The position numbers and the translations under genes are program-made. From the NCBI GenBank assembly GCA_013823325.1, contig PNLY01000042.1, positions 1 to 45,390 on the forward strand: a stretch of DNA of 45,390 nt, written 5' to 3'. Positions within the stretch are counted from its first letter, which is position 1. Every line of letters starts with the position of its first letter. Shown piece after piece: positions 26,068-34,666 of this stretch. Source of the DNA: Methylobacterium sp. Its GTDB lineage: Bacteria > Pseudomonadota > Alphaproteobacteria > Rhizobiales > Beijerinckiaceae. The notes beneath the pieces were generated by a model, which saw nothing but the letters and a program-made list of their open reading frames with translations, did not search any database and was not told the origin of the DNA.

Positions 26068-26829
26068 TTGGCAGGTGCGATTTATCCCGATCTCGCGGGC
26101 AAAGTGGTGCTGGTCACGGGCGGCGGCTCGGGGATCGGCGAGGCGATCGTCCGTGCCTTTGTCCGGCAGGGCGCGAAGGTCGGCTTCATCGATCTCAAGG
26201 AGGCGGAGTCCCGCGCCATTGCGGCGGAACTCGTTGCCGCTGGCGCGAGTGTCCATTTCGAGCGCGCCGACCTGACCGACATCACGGCGCTGCGCCAGGC
26301 GATCGCCGCGATCCGGGCTGCGCTCGGACCGGTCGACATCCTCATCAACAACGCGGCGCACGACCAGCGCCATGACGCGCTCGAGGTCACGCCCGAATAC
26401 TGGGACGAGCGCATGGCGGTGAACCTGAAGCACCAGTTCTTCGCGGCGCAGGCGGTGCTGCCCGACATGATCGCGAAGAAGGGCGGCGCGATCGTCAATT
26501 TCGGCTCGACCTCCTGGATGATCGGCCAGGGCGGAATGCCGGCCTATACGGCGGCGAAATCGGCCGTGCTCGGGCTGACGCGTTCGCTGGCGCGCGATTT
26601 CGGCGAGCACAACATCCGCGTCAACGCGATCGCGCCGGGCTGGATCATGACGCAGCGCCAAATCGACCTGTGGCTGACGCCAGAGAGCGAGGCCGAGCTG
26701 ATGCGCCGCCAATGCCTGAAGCGCCGCCTGGTGCCCGAGGATATCGCCCGCGCGACCTTGTTCTTCGCCTCGGAGGAGGCAGGCGCCTGCACCAACCAGC
26801 ATTATGTCGTCGACGGCGGCTGGGTCTGA
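26068..26829 (+). CDS. SDR family oxidoreductase
   Basis: 253 residues from a TTG at 26068 that follows GAGGGAGG by five bases; an ATG at 26050 is the alternative and lacks a ribosome site. NAD(P)-binding motif TGGGSGIGE lies near residue 20, NNAAH replaces the usual NNAG, and the active site is S...YTAAK with GSTSWMIGQ before it. FASEEAGACTNQHYVVDGGW at the C-terminus is the classical SDR ending. Divergent from the sugar operon across a palindrome, so it may oxidise the same sugar, as L-fucose/L-rhamnose/D-arabinose dehydrogenases of this class do. Cytoplasmic. Confidence 0.88.
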   Translation: MAGAIYPDLAGKVVLVTGGGSGIGEAIVRAFVRQGAKVGFIDLKEAESRAIAAELVAAGASVHFERADLTDITALRQAIAAIRAALGPVDILINNAAHDQRHDALEVTPEYWDERMAVNLKHQFFAAQAVLPDMIAKKGGAIVNFGSTSWMIGQGGMPAYTAAKSAVLGLTRSLARDFGEHNIRVNAIAPGWIMTQRQIDLWLTPESEAELMRRQCLKRRLVPEDIARATLFFASEEAGACTNQHYVVDGGWV

Positions 26830-26952
26830 GTCCTGTACCACCCGCGACAAAGCGGTCGGTTCGGCTGCCTTGAAAGACGGCCGGCTGCCGTCCAATATCC
26901 CGGCCTCTGGCGGCTGGCCGCCCGACGACACGATACTGGGTGAGGAAACGGC

Positions 26953-27798
26953 ATGTCGGATGCCCTGCGCATCGCGCACGGAGCTTTCGGCCGGGTGGCG
27001 CTGCTCGACATGGATCGCAGCCTCGTCCGGCACGCGCATCCGCATTGCCATGTCCTGCTCAAGGTCGACGGCGACGACACGCAGTTCCTGGTCGGGGACC
27101 ATGTCGCGCCGCTGACCGACGATCTCGCCGTGCTGGTCAATGCGTGGGAGACGCATGCCTACGTCCACGATCCCTCCCGCAAGAACGCGCTGATCCTGGC
27201 GCTCTATATCGAGCCGGAGTGGCTGCGCAGCTTCCGGCCGAACTGGGCGGCGAGTGGCTCGCCCGGCTTCTTCGAGCACTCCGCCGGCGAAGTCAGCGCC
27301 TATATCCGCCAGACCGCGCTCGATCTCGCCGCCGAGATGGTGCACGAGCCCGGCGCCAACCGCCGGCAGGAGGAGTTGCTCTCCGAGCTGATGATCGCCG
27401 TGATCGAGCGCTTCACGCCTTGGCGCTCGATCGGCGCCTCGCTGCGTGAGATCGCGCGCTCGAATGCGGTCGATTTCCGGGTGCGCCGGGCGATTTCACT
27501 GATGCGCTCCAATCCCGCCGCGTCGCTTTCGATCGAGCGGCTGGCCAGCGAGGCCGGCCTGTCGCGGGCACATTTCTTCAGGATGTTCGAGACTTCGACC
27601 GGCGTGACGCCGCATGTCTTTCTCAATGTGCTGAAGGTCGAGCTCGCGGTCGGCGCCGTCGTCGACGGCGAGGAGAGCTTCAGCGCGATCGGCGACCGGC
27701 TTGGCTTCAGCGCGCCGGCGCACTTCACGCGCTTCTTCCGCGACCATTGCTCGGTGGCGCCGAGCGAGTTCCGCAGCGTGGCGCGGCTGGGTCGCTGA
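26953..27798 (+). CDS. AraC family transcriptional regulator
   Basis: 281 residues, ATG preceded by GAGGAAA. The N-terminal half is a cupin-like sensor (HAHPHCHVLLKVDGDDTQFL). The C-terminal 100 residues form the double HTH: ASLSIERLASEAGLSRAHFF with RMFETSTGVTPHVFLN, then FSAIGDRLGFSAPAHFTRFF. It is followed by the furoate genes in the same direction and preceded by the SDR gene, so its target is not certain. An AraC-type activator (PsfB) is known for furoate catabolism in Pseudomonas putida Fu1, which fits the downstream genes. The 21-base-spaced direct repeats at 27811-27850 are a likely binding site. Confidence 0.9.
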   Translation: MSDALRIAHGAFGRVALLDMDRSLVRHAHPHCHVLLKVDGDDTQFLVGDHVAPLTDDLAVLVNAWETHAYVHDPSRKNALILALYIEPEWLRSFRPNWAASGSPGFFEHSAGEVSAYIRQTALDLAAEMVHEPGANRRQEELLSELMIAVIERFTPWRSIGASLREIARSNAVDFRVRRAISLMRSNPAASLSIERLASEAGLSRAHFFRMFETSTGVTPHVFLNVLKVELAVGAVVDGEESFSAIGDRLGFSAPAHFTRFFRDHCSVAPSEFRSVARLGR

Positions 27799-27810
27799 GG
27801 CATTTTCTTC

Positions 27811-27850
27811 GAATTTGAGACTATTCGGTAAGTTCCGAGACTGAGCGGGA
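27811..27850 (+). promoter_or_regulatory. Candidate AraC-type binding site, direct repeats 21 bp apart
   Basis: GAGACT occurs at 27816-27821 and 27837-27842, and the similarity extends to TTGAGACTATTCGG versus CCGAGACTGAGCGG. A 21-base spacing puts both copies on one face of the helix, as AraC-family activators prefer. GAATTTGAG (27811-27819) overlaps the first copy and also forms each arm of the palindrome at 25981-26010. Located between the AraC gene and hmfA. Confidence 0.5.
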
Positions 27851-27880
27851 TCGAACCTGGCCGGCCGATGACCGAACCTT

Positions 27881-27914
27881 CCCGTGAGGCGCCTCCGTAA
27901 GAGCGCCTCACGGG
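27881..27914 (+). other. Perfect 12-bp hairpin in the leader of hmfA, touching the ribosome site
   Basis: CCCGTGAGGCGC (27881-27892) and GCGCCTCACGGG (27903-27914) flank a ten-base loop. The Shine-Dalgarno GGGAG at about 27912-27916 of the GTG start at 27927 shares its first bases with the 3' arm. No T-run follows. The stem could hide the ribosome site, act as the end of the AraC transcript, or be a DNA operator. Confidence 0.6.
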
Positions 27915-27926
27915 AGCCGAACGCCG

Positions 27927-30869
27927 GTGAAGGCTGAAACCATTTCCTGGACGGGCCAGTCCGTGGAGCGCGTCGAGGACGCTGCCCTGCTGACCGGTCG
28001 CGGACGTTTCATCGATGACCTCGGCACCAGGCCGGGCACGCTGCACGCCGCGATCCTGCGCTCGCCGCACGCCCATGCCGACATCCTCTCGATCGGGACC
28101 GGGGCCGCCGCCGCGCTACCGGGCGTGGTGGCGATCGTCACGGGACGCGATCTTGCCAGGCTGACCACGCCGATGGTCGCCGGACTGAAGATCGCCGCCG
28201 AGAACTGGCCGATGGCGGTCGAGCGCGTGCGCTATGTCGGCGAGCCCGTCGCGATCGCGGTCGCCGAGAACCGCTATCTCGCCGAGGATGCGCTGGATGC
28301 GATCGAAATCGCGTACAAGCCGCTGCCGGCGATCGTCGATCCCGTCGCCAGCATGGCGGAGGAGGCGCCCGTCCTGCACGAGAAGGCCGGCGCCAATCTC
28401 GTCAGCGATCGCCGCTTCCGCTATGGCGAGCCCGAGCCCGCCTTCGCCGCAGCCGCGCACACGATCTCGGTCAGCATCGCCTATCCGCGCAATACCGGCG
28501 CGCCGATGGAGACCTTCGGCGTCGTCGCCGAGTACGATCCGCATGAGGGCGTCTACGACATCCTCGCCAATTTCCAGGGCCCGTTCAGCATCCATACCGT
28601 GCTGGCGCGGGCGCTGAAGGTTCCCGGCAACCGCCTGCGTTTGCGCATGCCGCCGGACTCCGGCGGCAGCTTCGGCGTCAAGCAGGGCGTCGCGCCCTAT
28701 GCCGTCCTGATCGGCGTCGCTGCGCGGATCGCCGGGCGACCGGTGAAATGGATCGAGGACCGGCTCGAGCATCTCGGCGCGGCGGTGGCGGCGACCAACC
28801 GTGTCACCACGCTCAAGGCGGCCGTGTCGGCGCAGGGGCGGATCAGCGCGCTCGACTGGGACCAGATCGAGGATTGCGGCGCCTATCCTCGTGCGCCGGA
28901 GCCGGCCACGCTCTACCGGATGCACGGCAACATGACCGGCGCCTACGACATCCGGCATGTCGCGATGCGCAACCGCGTGGTGCTGACCAACAAGGCGCCG
29001 ACCGGGCTGGTGCGCGGCTTCGGCGGCCCGCAGGTCTATTTCGCGCTGGAGCGGCTGATGCAGCGCATCGCCGTCGAGTTGCGGCTCGATCCGCTCGACG
29101 TCATCCGCCGCAACCTGATCCCGGCCGGCGCCTTCCCGTATCGCACCGCGACCGGCGCGCTCTACGATTCCGGTGACTACCAGACCGCGGTCGAGCAGGC
29201 CGTCGCCGGCCGTCTCGCCGAGCTCGAACAGCGCCGCAACGCAGCGCGGGCCGCCGGCAGGCACTACGGCATCGGCTTCGCCGCGGCGGTCGAGCCCAGC
29301 GTCTCCAATATGGGCTACATCACCACCGTGCTGACCGCCGAGGAGCGGCGCAAGGCCGGGCCGAAGAACGGCGCGCAGGCGACGGCGACGGTCTCGATCG
29401 ACCCGGTCGGTTCGGTCAGCGTCCATGTCGCCTCGACGCCGCAGGGCCAGGGCCATCGCACCGTGCTGGCGCAGGTCGTCGCCGACATCTTCGGCCTGCC
29501 GCATCGCGACATCAGGGTCGTCGCCGATCTCGACACCGGCAAGGACGCATGGTCGATCGCCTCCGGCAACTATTCCAGCCGCTTTGCCGCGGCGGTGGCC
29601 GGGGCCGCCCATCTCGCTGCGACCCGCCTGCGCGACAAGCTCGCCTTGATCGCTGCGGACCAGCTCGAGGCCGAGCCCGGGCAGATCGGCTTTGCCGGCG
29701 GCGCGGTCTTCGCCAAGGGCAACCCGGACAAGACCATCCCGTTCGGGCGGATCGCGGCGCTCTGCCACTGGTCGCCGGCGCTGTTGCCCGATGGCGTCGA
29801 CCAGACGATCCGCGAGACCGCCTTCTGGACGCCGCCGCAGCTCACTGCGCCGAGCGAGGGCGACGAGATCAATTCCTCGCTCTGCCATGGCTTCATCTTC
29901 GACATGGCCAGCGTCGAGGTCGATCCGAGCAGCGGCAAGGTCCGGATCGACCGCTACGTCACCATGCATGACTGCGGGCGGGTGCTGCATCCCGGCATGG
30001 TCGAGGGCCAGATCCGCGGCGGCTTCGCCCAGGCCCTCGGCGCGACCTTCTACGAGGAGCTCGCCTATGCCGAGGACGGCGCCTTCCTGACCGGCACCTT
30101 CGCCGACTATCTGCTGCCGACCGCGACCGAGACGCCGGATATCGAGATCCTGCACATCGAGACGCCCTCGCCCTTCACGCCGCTCGGCACCAAGGGGGTC
30201 GGCGAGGGCAACTGCATGTCGACGCCGGTCTGCCTGGCAAATGCGGTCGCGGATGCGCTCGGGGCCTCCGAGATCAGCCTGCCGCTGACACCCGCCAGGC
30301 TTGCGGCACTCGCCGCGGGGCCTGAACAGGCGCGGCCGGCGGCGAGCCGCGCCGCAGCGCCTGCCGCGAGGCAGGGCGATCGCAGCCTGCGCGGCGAAGG
30401 TGAGGCCAGGGTTGGCGCCGCGCCCGAGGCGATCTGGGCGATGCTGCTCGACGTCGACACGCTGGCCTCGATCATTCCCGGCTGCCACGGCGTGCAGAAG
30501 CTCTCCGAGACGCATTTCAAGGCCGACGTCACCCTCGGTGTCGGCCCGGTGAAGGGACGCTACAAGGCCGAGATCAGGCTCGAAGACCTCGATGAGCCCC
30601 AGGCCGCGACATTGACCGGCTCGCTCTCCGGTGCGCTCGGCACCGGTGGCGGTTCCGGCCGCGTGACGCTGACGCCGGACGGAGCCGGCGGCACCATGAT
30701 CGGCTACGCCTATGAGGCCGCAGTCGGCGGCAAGGTCGCGGCGATCGGCGGGCGCCTGCTCGACGGCGCGGCCAAGGCGATCATCGGCCAGTTCTTCGCG
30801 GCGCTGGCGCGCAAGGCGTCGCCCGGCAAACCCGGCCTGCTCGCCCGCCTGTTCGGGAGGCGCGCATGA
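27927..30869 (+). CDS. hmfA: 2-furoyl-CoA dehydrogenase-type molybdenum subunit with fused C-terminal CoxG-like domain
   Basis: 980 residues, about 200 longer than an ordinary CoxL. Residues 1-800 form the molybdenum-binding part: SVERVEDAALLTGRGRFIDD, PPDSGGSFGVKQGVAPYAVL, the loop LVRGFGGPQVYFALERLMQR near 365, and Glu760 in GTKGVGEGN as catalytic base. After an alanine-rich linker, residues 820-965 are a CoxG/SRPBCC domain (MLLDVDTLASIIPGCHGVQK; LSETHFKADVTLGVGPVKGR), usually a separate protein that aids membrane attachment or maturation. The start is GTG at 27927. With the next four genes the order matches hmfABCDE of 2-furoate degradation, in which HmfABC hydroxylates 2-furoyl-CoA at C5. 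The substrate assignment rests on that context. Confidence 0.78.
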   Translation: MKAETISWTGQSVERVEDAALLTGRGRFIDDLGTRPGTLHAAILRSPHAHADILSIGTGAAAALPGVVAIVTGRDLARLTTPMVAGLKIAAENWPMAVERVRYVGEPVAIAVAENRYLAEDALDAIEIAYKPLPAIVDPVASMAEEAPVLHEKAGANLVSDRRFRYGEPEPAFAAAAHTISVSIAYPRNTGAPMETFGVVAEYDPHEGVYDILANFQGPFSIHTVLARALKVPGNRLRLRMPPDSGGSFGVKQGVAPYAVLIGVAARIAGRPVKWIEDRLEHLGAAVAATNRVTTLKAAVSAQGRISALDWDQIEDCGAYPRAPEPATLYRMHGNMTGAYDIRHVAMRNRVVLTNKAPTGLVRGFGGPQVYFALERLMQRIAVELRLDPLDVIRRNLIPAGAFPYRTATGALYDSGDYQTAVEQAVAGRLAELEQRRNAARAAGRHYGIGFAAAVEPSVSNMGYITTVLTAEERRKAGPKNGAQATATVSIDPVGSVSVHVASTPQGQGHRTVLAQVVADIFGLPHRDIRVVADLDTGKDAWSIASGNYSSRFAAAVAGAAHLAATRLRDKLALIAADQLEAEPGQIGFAGGAVFAKGNPDKTIPFGRIAALCHWSPALLPDGVDQTIRETAFWTPPQLTAPSEGDEINSSLCHGFIFDMASVEVDPSSGKVRIDRYVTMHDCGRVLHPGMVEGQIRGGFAQALGATFYEELAYAEDGAFLTGTFADYLLPTATETPDIEILHIETPSPFTPLGTKGVGEGNCMSTPVCLANAVADALGASEISLPLTPARLAALAAGPEQARPAASRAAAPAARQGDRSLRGEGEARVGAAPEAIWAMLLDVDTLASIIPGCHGVQKLSETHFKADVTLGVGPVKGRYKAEIRLEDLDEPQAATLTGSLSGALGTGGGSGRVTLTPDGAGGTMIGYAYEAAVGGKVAAIGGRLLDGAAKAIIGQFFAALARKASPGKPGLLARLFGRRA

Positions 30870-31693
30870 AGCCCGCGCCCTTCGACTATCTGCGCGCCGG
30901 CAGCCTCGACGAGGCCCTGGCGGCACTCGCCGAACATGGCTCCGAGGCGCGCATCATCGCCGGCGGCCAGTCGCTATTGCCGATGCTGAACATGCGGCTC
31001 GCCAAGCCCGCTCTGCTCGTCGACATCATGGGCGTCGCCGGGCTCGGTGAGGTCCGGCGCGAGAGCGGGATGATCGTGGTGCCGGGCGGCGTTCGGCAGG
31101 CGGCGCTGTTGCAGCGGCCGGGCCTGGCGAGCGAACAGCCGCTGCTGGCTGCCGCCTTGCCCTGGCTCGGTCACTACCAGACCCGGGCGCGCGGAACGGT
31201 CTGCGGCTCGGCCGCGCATGCCGATCCCAGCGCCGAAATCCCGCTCTGCCTGGTCGCGCTCGATGGTGAGATCCGCCTGCGCTCGCGCCGCAAGCGCCGG
31301 GTGCTCAAGGCGGCCGACTTCTTCTCCGGCATGATGGTGACGCAGAAGGCCGATGACGAGCTGATCGAGGCCGTGGCCTTTCCGGCTGCCCGGCCCGGCA
31401 CCGGCTATGCCTTCGAGGAGGTGGCGCGCCGGCATGGCGACTTCGCCATCGTCGGCTGTGCGGCGATGGTCGAGGCCGGGCAGATTCATCTCGCGGTCGC
31501 CGGTGTCGCCGACAAGCCTGAGCGCCGGAGCTGGCCGCGCCTGGACGGTTCGGCGCTGGACGACGCGCTCAACGCCTTCGCCTGGGAGCTCGACGCTCGC
31601 GAGGACCTGCACGCCAGCGCCAGGCTGCGCCGCGACCTCGTCCGCACGCTCGGCCGCCGCACGATCGAGGAGGCCGGCCGATGCCTCGCCTGA
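30866..31693 (+). CDS. hmfB: 2-furoyl-CoA dehydrogenase-type FAD-binding subunit
   Basis: 275 residues, CoxM family, overlapping hmfA by four bases (ATGA). The FAD motifs are IIAGGQSLLPMLNMRLAKPA near residue 30 and the TVCGSAAHADPSAEIPLCLV loop near 110; the latter is the family TIGGSxAHADPAAE with Cys in place of Ile. FDYLRAGSLDEALAALAEHG is the normal N-terminus. The protein transfers electrons from the iron-sulfur clusters to the final acceptor. It overlaps the next gene by 13 bases, so the three subunits are translated together. Confidence 0.82.
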   Translation: MKPAPFDYLRAGSLDEALAALAEHGSEARIIAGGQSLLPMLNMRLAKPALLVDIMGVAGLGEVRRESGMIVVPGGVRQAALLQRPGLASEQPLLAAALPWLGHYQTRARGTVCGSAAHADPSAEIPLCLVALDGEIRLRSRRKRRVLKAADFFSGMMVTQKADDELIEAVAFPAARPGTGYAFEEVARRHGDFAIVGCAAMVEAGQIHLAVAGVADKPERRSWPRLDGSALDDALNAFAWELDAREDLHASARLRRDLVRTLGRRTIEEAGRCLA

Positions 31694-32211
31694 GCGCCGC
31701 CCACCGCCACCGCGTCGGCTTCACGCTGAACGGCAAGCCCGTCGCGGTCGAGGCCGAGCCACGCCTGCTCGCGACCGACGCGCTGCGTCACGGCCTTGGC
31801 GCGACCGGCACCCATGTCGGCTGCGAGCACGGCGTCTGCGGCGCCTGCACCGTCCTGATCGACGGGGCGCCGGCGCGCGCCTGCCTGACGCTCGCCGTCC
31901 AGCTCGAAGGCCGGGAGGTCACCACGGTCGAGGGGCTGGCGCCGGCACAGGACCGCCTCTCGGTGCTGCAGGCCGCCTTCCGGCGCCACCACGCATTGCA
32001 GTGCGGCTTCTGCACCGCCGGCATCCTGATCTCGCTCGAGGCCTTCCTGCGCGAGCAGCCGGAGCCGAGCGAGCAGGCGCTGCGCGAGGTCGTCGGCGGG
32101 CATCTCTGCCGCTGCACCGGCTACACCCCGATCATCGCCGCCGCTCGCGAGGCCGCTGCCCTGCTGCGCCAGGCATCTCAGTCCACTGCCGCGGAGCCCC
32201 TCGATGTTTGA
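31681..32211 (+). CDS. hmfC: 2-furoyl-CoA dehydrogenase-type 2Fe-2S subunit
   Basis: 176 residues, CoxS family. Cluster ligands are C48, C53, C56 and C68 (GCEHGVCGACTVLI) and, in the helical domain, C108/C111 (CGFCTAGI) and C143/C145 (CRCTGYTP). The set is complete. It overlaps hmfB upstream and hmfD downstream (8 bases). Unlike the 2Fe-2S subunit at 6634, it works with a cytoplasmic enzyme with no exported partner. Confidence 0.85.
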   Translation: MPRLSAAHRHRVGFTLNGKPVAVEAEPRLLATDALRHGLGATGTHVGCEHGVCGACTVLIDGAPARACLTLAVQLEGREVTTVEGLAPAQDRLSVLQAAFRRHHALQCGFCTAGILISLEAFLREQPEPSEQALREVVGGHLCRCTGYTPIIAAAREAAALLRQASQSTAAEPLDV

Positions 32212-33748
32212 CCTCGGGACCAGCTTCACCGCCAGCGTGGCGCGTACCCCCGACGCACTCGCCATCGTCGATGGCGAGGTCCGCCTGAGCTATGCGCAAT
32301 GGCTGGCGCGGATCTCCTCGCTCGTCGCCGCCTTCGACGGCATCGGGCTCAAGCCCGGCGACCATTTCGTCACCATCATGCAGAACCGCTGGGAGGCGGC
32401 GAGCCTGCATTGGGCCTGCCAGTTCGCCGGTCTGATCATGACGCCGATCAACTGGCGGGCGAAGCCGGACGAGATCGACTTCGTGCTGGAGAATGCCGGC
32501 GCCAAAGCGATCGCCTTCGAAGCCGTCTCCGCCGACGCCATGGCCGAGAGCGCGCTTGCCGCCGGCCTGCCGCGGATCGCGGTCGGCAGCGATGCCGGGC
32601 CTGCAGACTTCAGCTTCGGTGAGATGATCGCCGTGGAGGCGCCGACCGCGACGCCCCGCGCCGGCGCCGAAGACTGGTCGCTGATGCTCTACACCTCCGG
32701 CACCACGGCCAAGCCGAAGGGCGTGCCACGACGGCACCGGGCCGAGCGCATGGCCGCGCTCGCCCATGTCGCGCAGAACCTCTACGGCAGCGGCGAATGC
32801 ACGCTCGGCGTCATGCCGCTCTATCACACGATGGGGGTGCGCTCGCTGCTGGCGATGTCGCTGATCGGCGGCAGCTTCGTCTGCCTGCCGCGCTTCGATG
32901 CGGCGCGGGCGCTGGAGCTGATCGAGGCCGAGCGCGTCAGCAATCTCTATCTCGTGCCGACGCTCTATCACGACGTCGTCCATCACCCGCGCTTTGCCGT
33001 GAGCGACGTCTCCTCGGTCCGCAAGCTTGGCTTCGCCGGCGCGCCGATGACCGACGGTCTGCTCGGCAGGCTGACCGAGGCGTTCAGGCCCGAGCTCTTC
33101 GTCAACCACTACGGCTCGTCGGAAATCTACACCTTCACCATCGACCAGAATGCCGCGGCGAAGCCGGGCTGCGCCGGCAAGGCGGGGCTCAACCAGCTCA
33201 TCCGCGTGGTGCGGCTTGGCGCGGTCTCGGCTGCGGAGCTCGCTCGCCCCGGCGAGGAAGGCGAGATCATCGCCCTCGCCGCCAGCGACGAGGCCTTCGA
33301 AGGCTACTGGCGCCGGCCCGAAGCCGACGCCAAGTCGCTGCGCGACGGTTGGTACTTCACCGGCGACACCGGCTATTTCGACGAGGACGGGGACCTCTTC
33401 GTCACCGGCCGCGTCGACGACATGATCATCACCGGCGGCGAGAACGTCTCGCCGGTCGATATCGAGAGCTGCCTGTCGCTGCATCCGGCCGTGTCGGAGG
33501 TGGCCGTGGTCGGCCTGCCCGACGAGCGCTGGGGCAAGATCGTCGTCGCCTTCGTGCAGCGCGCCTCGGCCGTATCAGCCGAGGAGCTCGACCGGCACTG
33601 CAAGCTCTCCGGCCTCGCCAATTTCAAGCGTCCGCGCCGCTACGAGTTCGTCAAGGCGATCCCGAAATCACCGGTCGGCAAGCTGCTGCGCCGCCAGCTC
33701 GTCGCCGGCGAGTACGAGCCCGAGCGACCCGACCTCGCCGCCGAATAA
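32204..33748 (+). CDS. hmfD: Acyl-CoA synthetase, probably 2-furoyl-CoA synthetase
   Basis: 514 residues, class I adenylate-forming family. Motifs: A3 P-loop YTSGTTAKPKGV near 163, A5 HYGSSEIYT near 305, A7/A8 GWYFTGDTGYFDEDGDLF with TGRVDD, and the A10 lysine K493 in SPVGKLLRRQL. All catalytic elements are present. It makes the CoA thioester, with AMP release, of the acid that the molybdenum dehydrogenase then hydroxylates. It overlaps hmfC by eight bases. The position between a CoxLMS-type enzyme and a crotonase-fold hydrolase is that of HmfD in Cupriavidus basilensis HMF14; other heteroaromatic acids cannot be excluded. Confidence 0.8.
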   Translation: MFDLGTSFTASVARTPDALAIVDGEVRLSYAQWLARISSLVAAFDGIGLKPGDHFVTIMQNRWEAASLHWACQFAGLIMTPINWRAKPDEIDFVLENAGAKAIAFEAVSADAMAESALAAGLPRIAVGSDAGPADFSFGEMIAVEAPTATPRAGAEDWSLMLYTSGTTAKPKGVPRRHRAERMAALAHVAQNLYGSGECTLGVMPLYHTMGVRSLLAMSLIGGSFVCLPRFDAARALELIEAERVSNLYLVPTLYHDVVHHPRFAVSDVSSVRKLGFAGAPMTDGLLGRLTEAFRPELFVNHYGSSEIYTFTIDQNAAAKPGCAGKAGLNQLIRVVRLGAVSAAELARPGEEGEIIALAASDEAFEGYWRRPEADAKSLRDGWYFTGDTGYFDEDGDLFVTGRVDDMIITGGENVSPVDIESCLSLHPAVSEVAVVGLPDERWGKIVVAFVQRASAVSAEELDRHCKLSGLANFKRPRRYEFVKAIPKSPVGKLLRRQLVAGEYEPERPDLAAE

Positions 33749-33777
33749 CCCCAACCCTGAAATCGAGAGCCACAGCC

Positions 33778-34581
33778 ATGAACGCAGTCACCCCGATCCA
33801 CGCCAGCCTCACCGGCCTCGACGGCTTCCGCGTCGAGATCGATCCTGCCCGCGAGCGCGCCGACATCATCCTCGACCGGCCGCCGATGAACACGGTCGCG
33901 ATGGCTCAGCGCGACCAGCTGCGCAAGGTGTTCGAGGCGCTCGACGAGGACGATCGCGTGCGCATCATCGTGCTGCGGGCCGTCGGCGAGCACTTCTCCT
34001 CCGGCGGCTATATCAAGGGCTTCCTGGAGGCCTCGCCCGAGCATGTCTCCAAGCTCGCCTGGAACATCGCCGCGCCGGCGCGCTGCTCCAAGCCGGTGAT
34101 CGTCGCCAATCGCGGCTACACCTTCGGCGTCGGCTTCGAGATCTCGCTCGCCTGCGATTTCCGGATCGTCTCTGAGACCTGCCAATACGCGCTGCCGGAG
34201 CAGAAGCTGGGGCAGATCCCCGGCTCGGGCGGCTCGGCTCGCCTGCAGAAGATCGTCGGCATCACCCGGACCAAGGACATCGTGATGCGCTCCAAGCGCA
34301 TCTCCGGCAAGCAGGCGCTCGACTGGGGCATCGCCACCGAATGCGTGCCCGATGCCGAGCTCGAGGCCGCGACCGACCGGCTGGTCGACGAGCTGCGCTC
34401 CTTCTCGCCGATCGCCCAGCGCACCGCCAAGAAGCTGCTCAACGACACCGAGGATTCGACGCTGGCGATCGCGATCGAGCTGGAAGGGCACTGCTATAGC
34501 CGCCTGCGCCAGTCCGACGATTTCCGCGAAGGCGTCGAGGCCTTCCACGCCAAGCGCGCGCCGCAGTTCACCGGCCGATGA
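33778..34581 (+). CDS. hmfE: Crotonase-family hydrolase, probably 2-oxoglutaroyl-CoA hydrolase
   Basis: 267 residues, enoyl-CoA hydratase/isomerase fold. Oxyanion-hole segments are HFSSGGYIKGF near residue 77 and RGYTFGVGFEISLACDFRIV near 115; the stretch LPEQKLGQIPGSGGSARLQK follows. The C-terminal helices (YSRLRQSDDFREGVEAFHAK) are of the usual sort. The start is ATG 33778, 29 bases after hmfD. In the furoate pathway HmfE releases 2-oxoglutarate from its CoA thioester, feeding the TCA cycle. By motif alone it could be a hydratase or isomerase; the role is taken from gene order. Confidence 0.78.
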   Translation: MNAVTPIHASLTGLDGFRVEIDPARERADIILDRPPMNTVAMAQRDQLRKVFEALDEDDRVRIIVLRAVGEHFSSGGYIKGFLEASPEHVSKLAWNIAAPARCSKPVIVANRGYTFGVGFEISLACDFRIVSETCQYALPEQKLGQIPGSGGSARLQKIVGITRTKDIVMRSKRISGKQALDWGIATECVPDAELEAATDRLVDELRSFSPIAQRTAKKLLNDTEDSTLAIAIELEGHCYSRLRQSDDFREGVEAFHAKRAPQFTGR

Positions 34582-34592
34582 GCCGGCAAATG

Positions 34593-34618
34593 ACCCGCAC
34601 GGGCATGCCCGTGCGGGT
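34593..34618 (+). repeat. 26-bp perfect palindrome between hmfE and livJ
   Basis: ACCCGCACGGGCA and its exact reverse complement meet with no spacer. In RNA it would form a stem of about ten pairs with a small loop. No T-run follows, although TTCGCCCGACC continues after it. It begins twelve bases after the hmfE stop and 49 before the livJ start. It may be a Rho-independent-like attenuator or a protector of the upstream mRNA. Confidence 0.65.
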
Positions 34619-34666
34619 TCGCCCGACCGACACCGTAGAACAACAACCAGAACCGAGGGAACGACC

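Noticed and set aside
28116..30926. 936-codon open frame on the minus strand
   Set aside because: Antisense shadow of hmfA; arises from high GC at third codon positions.
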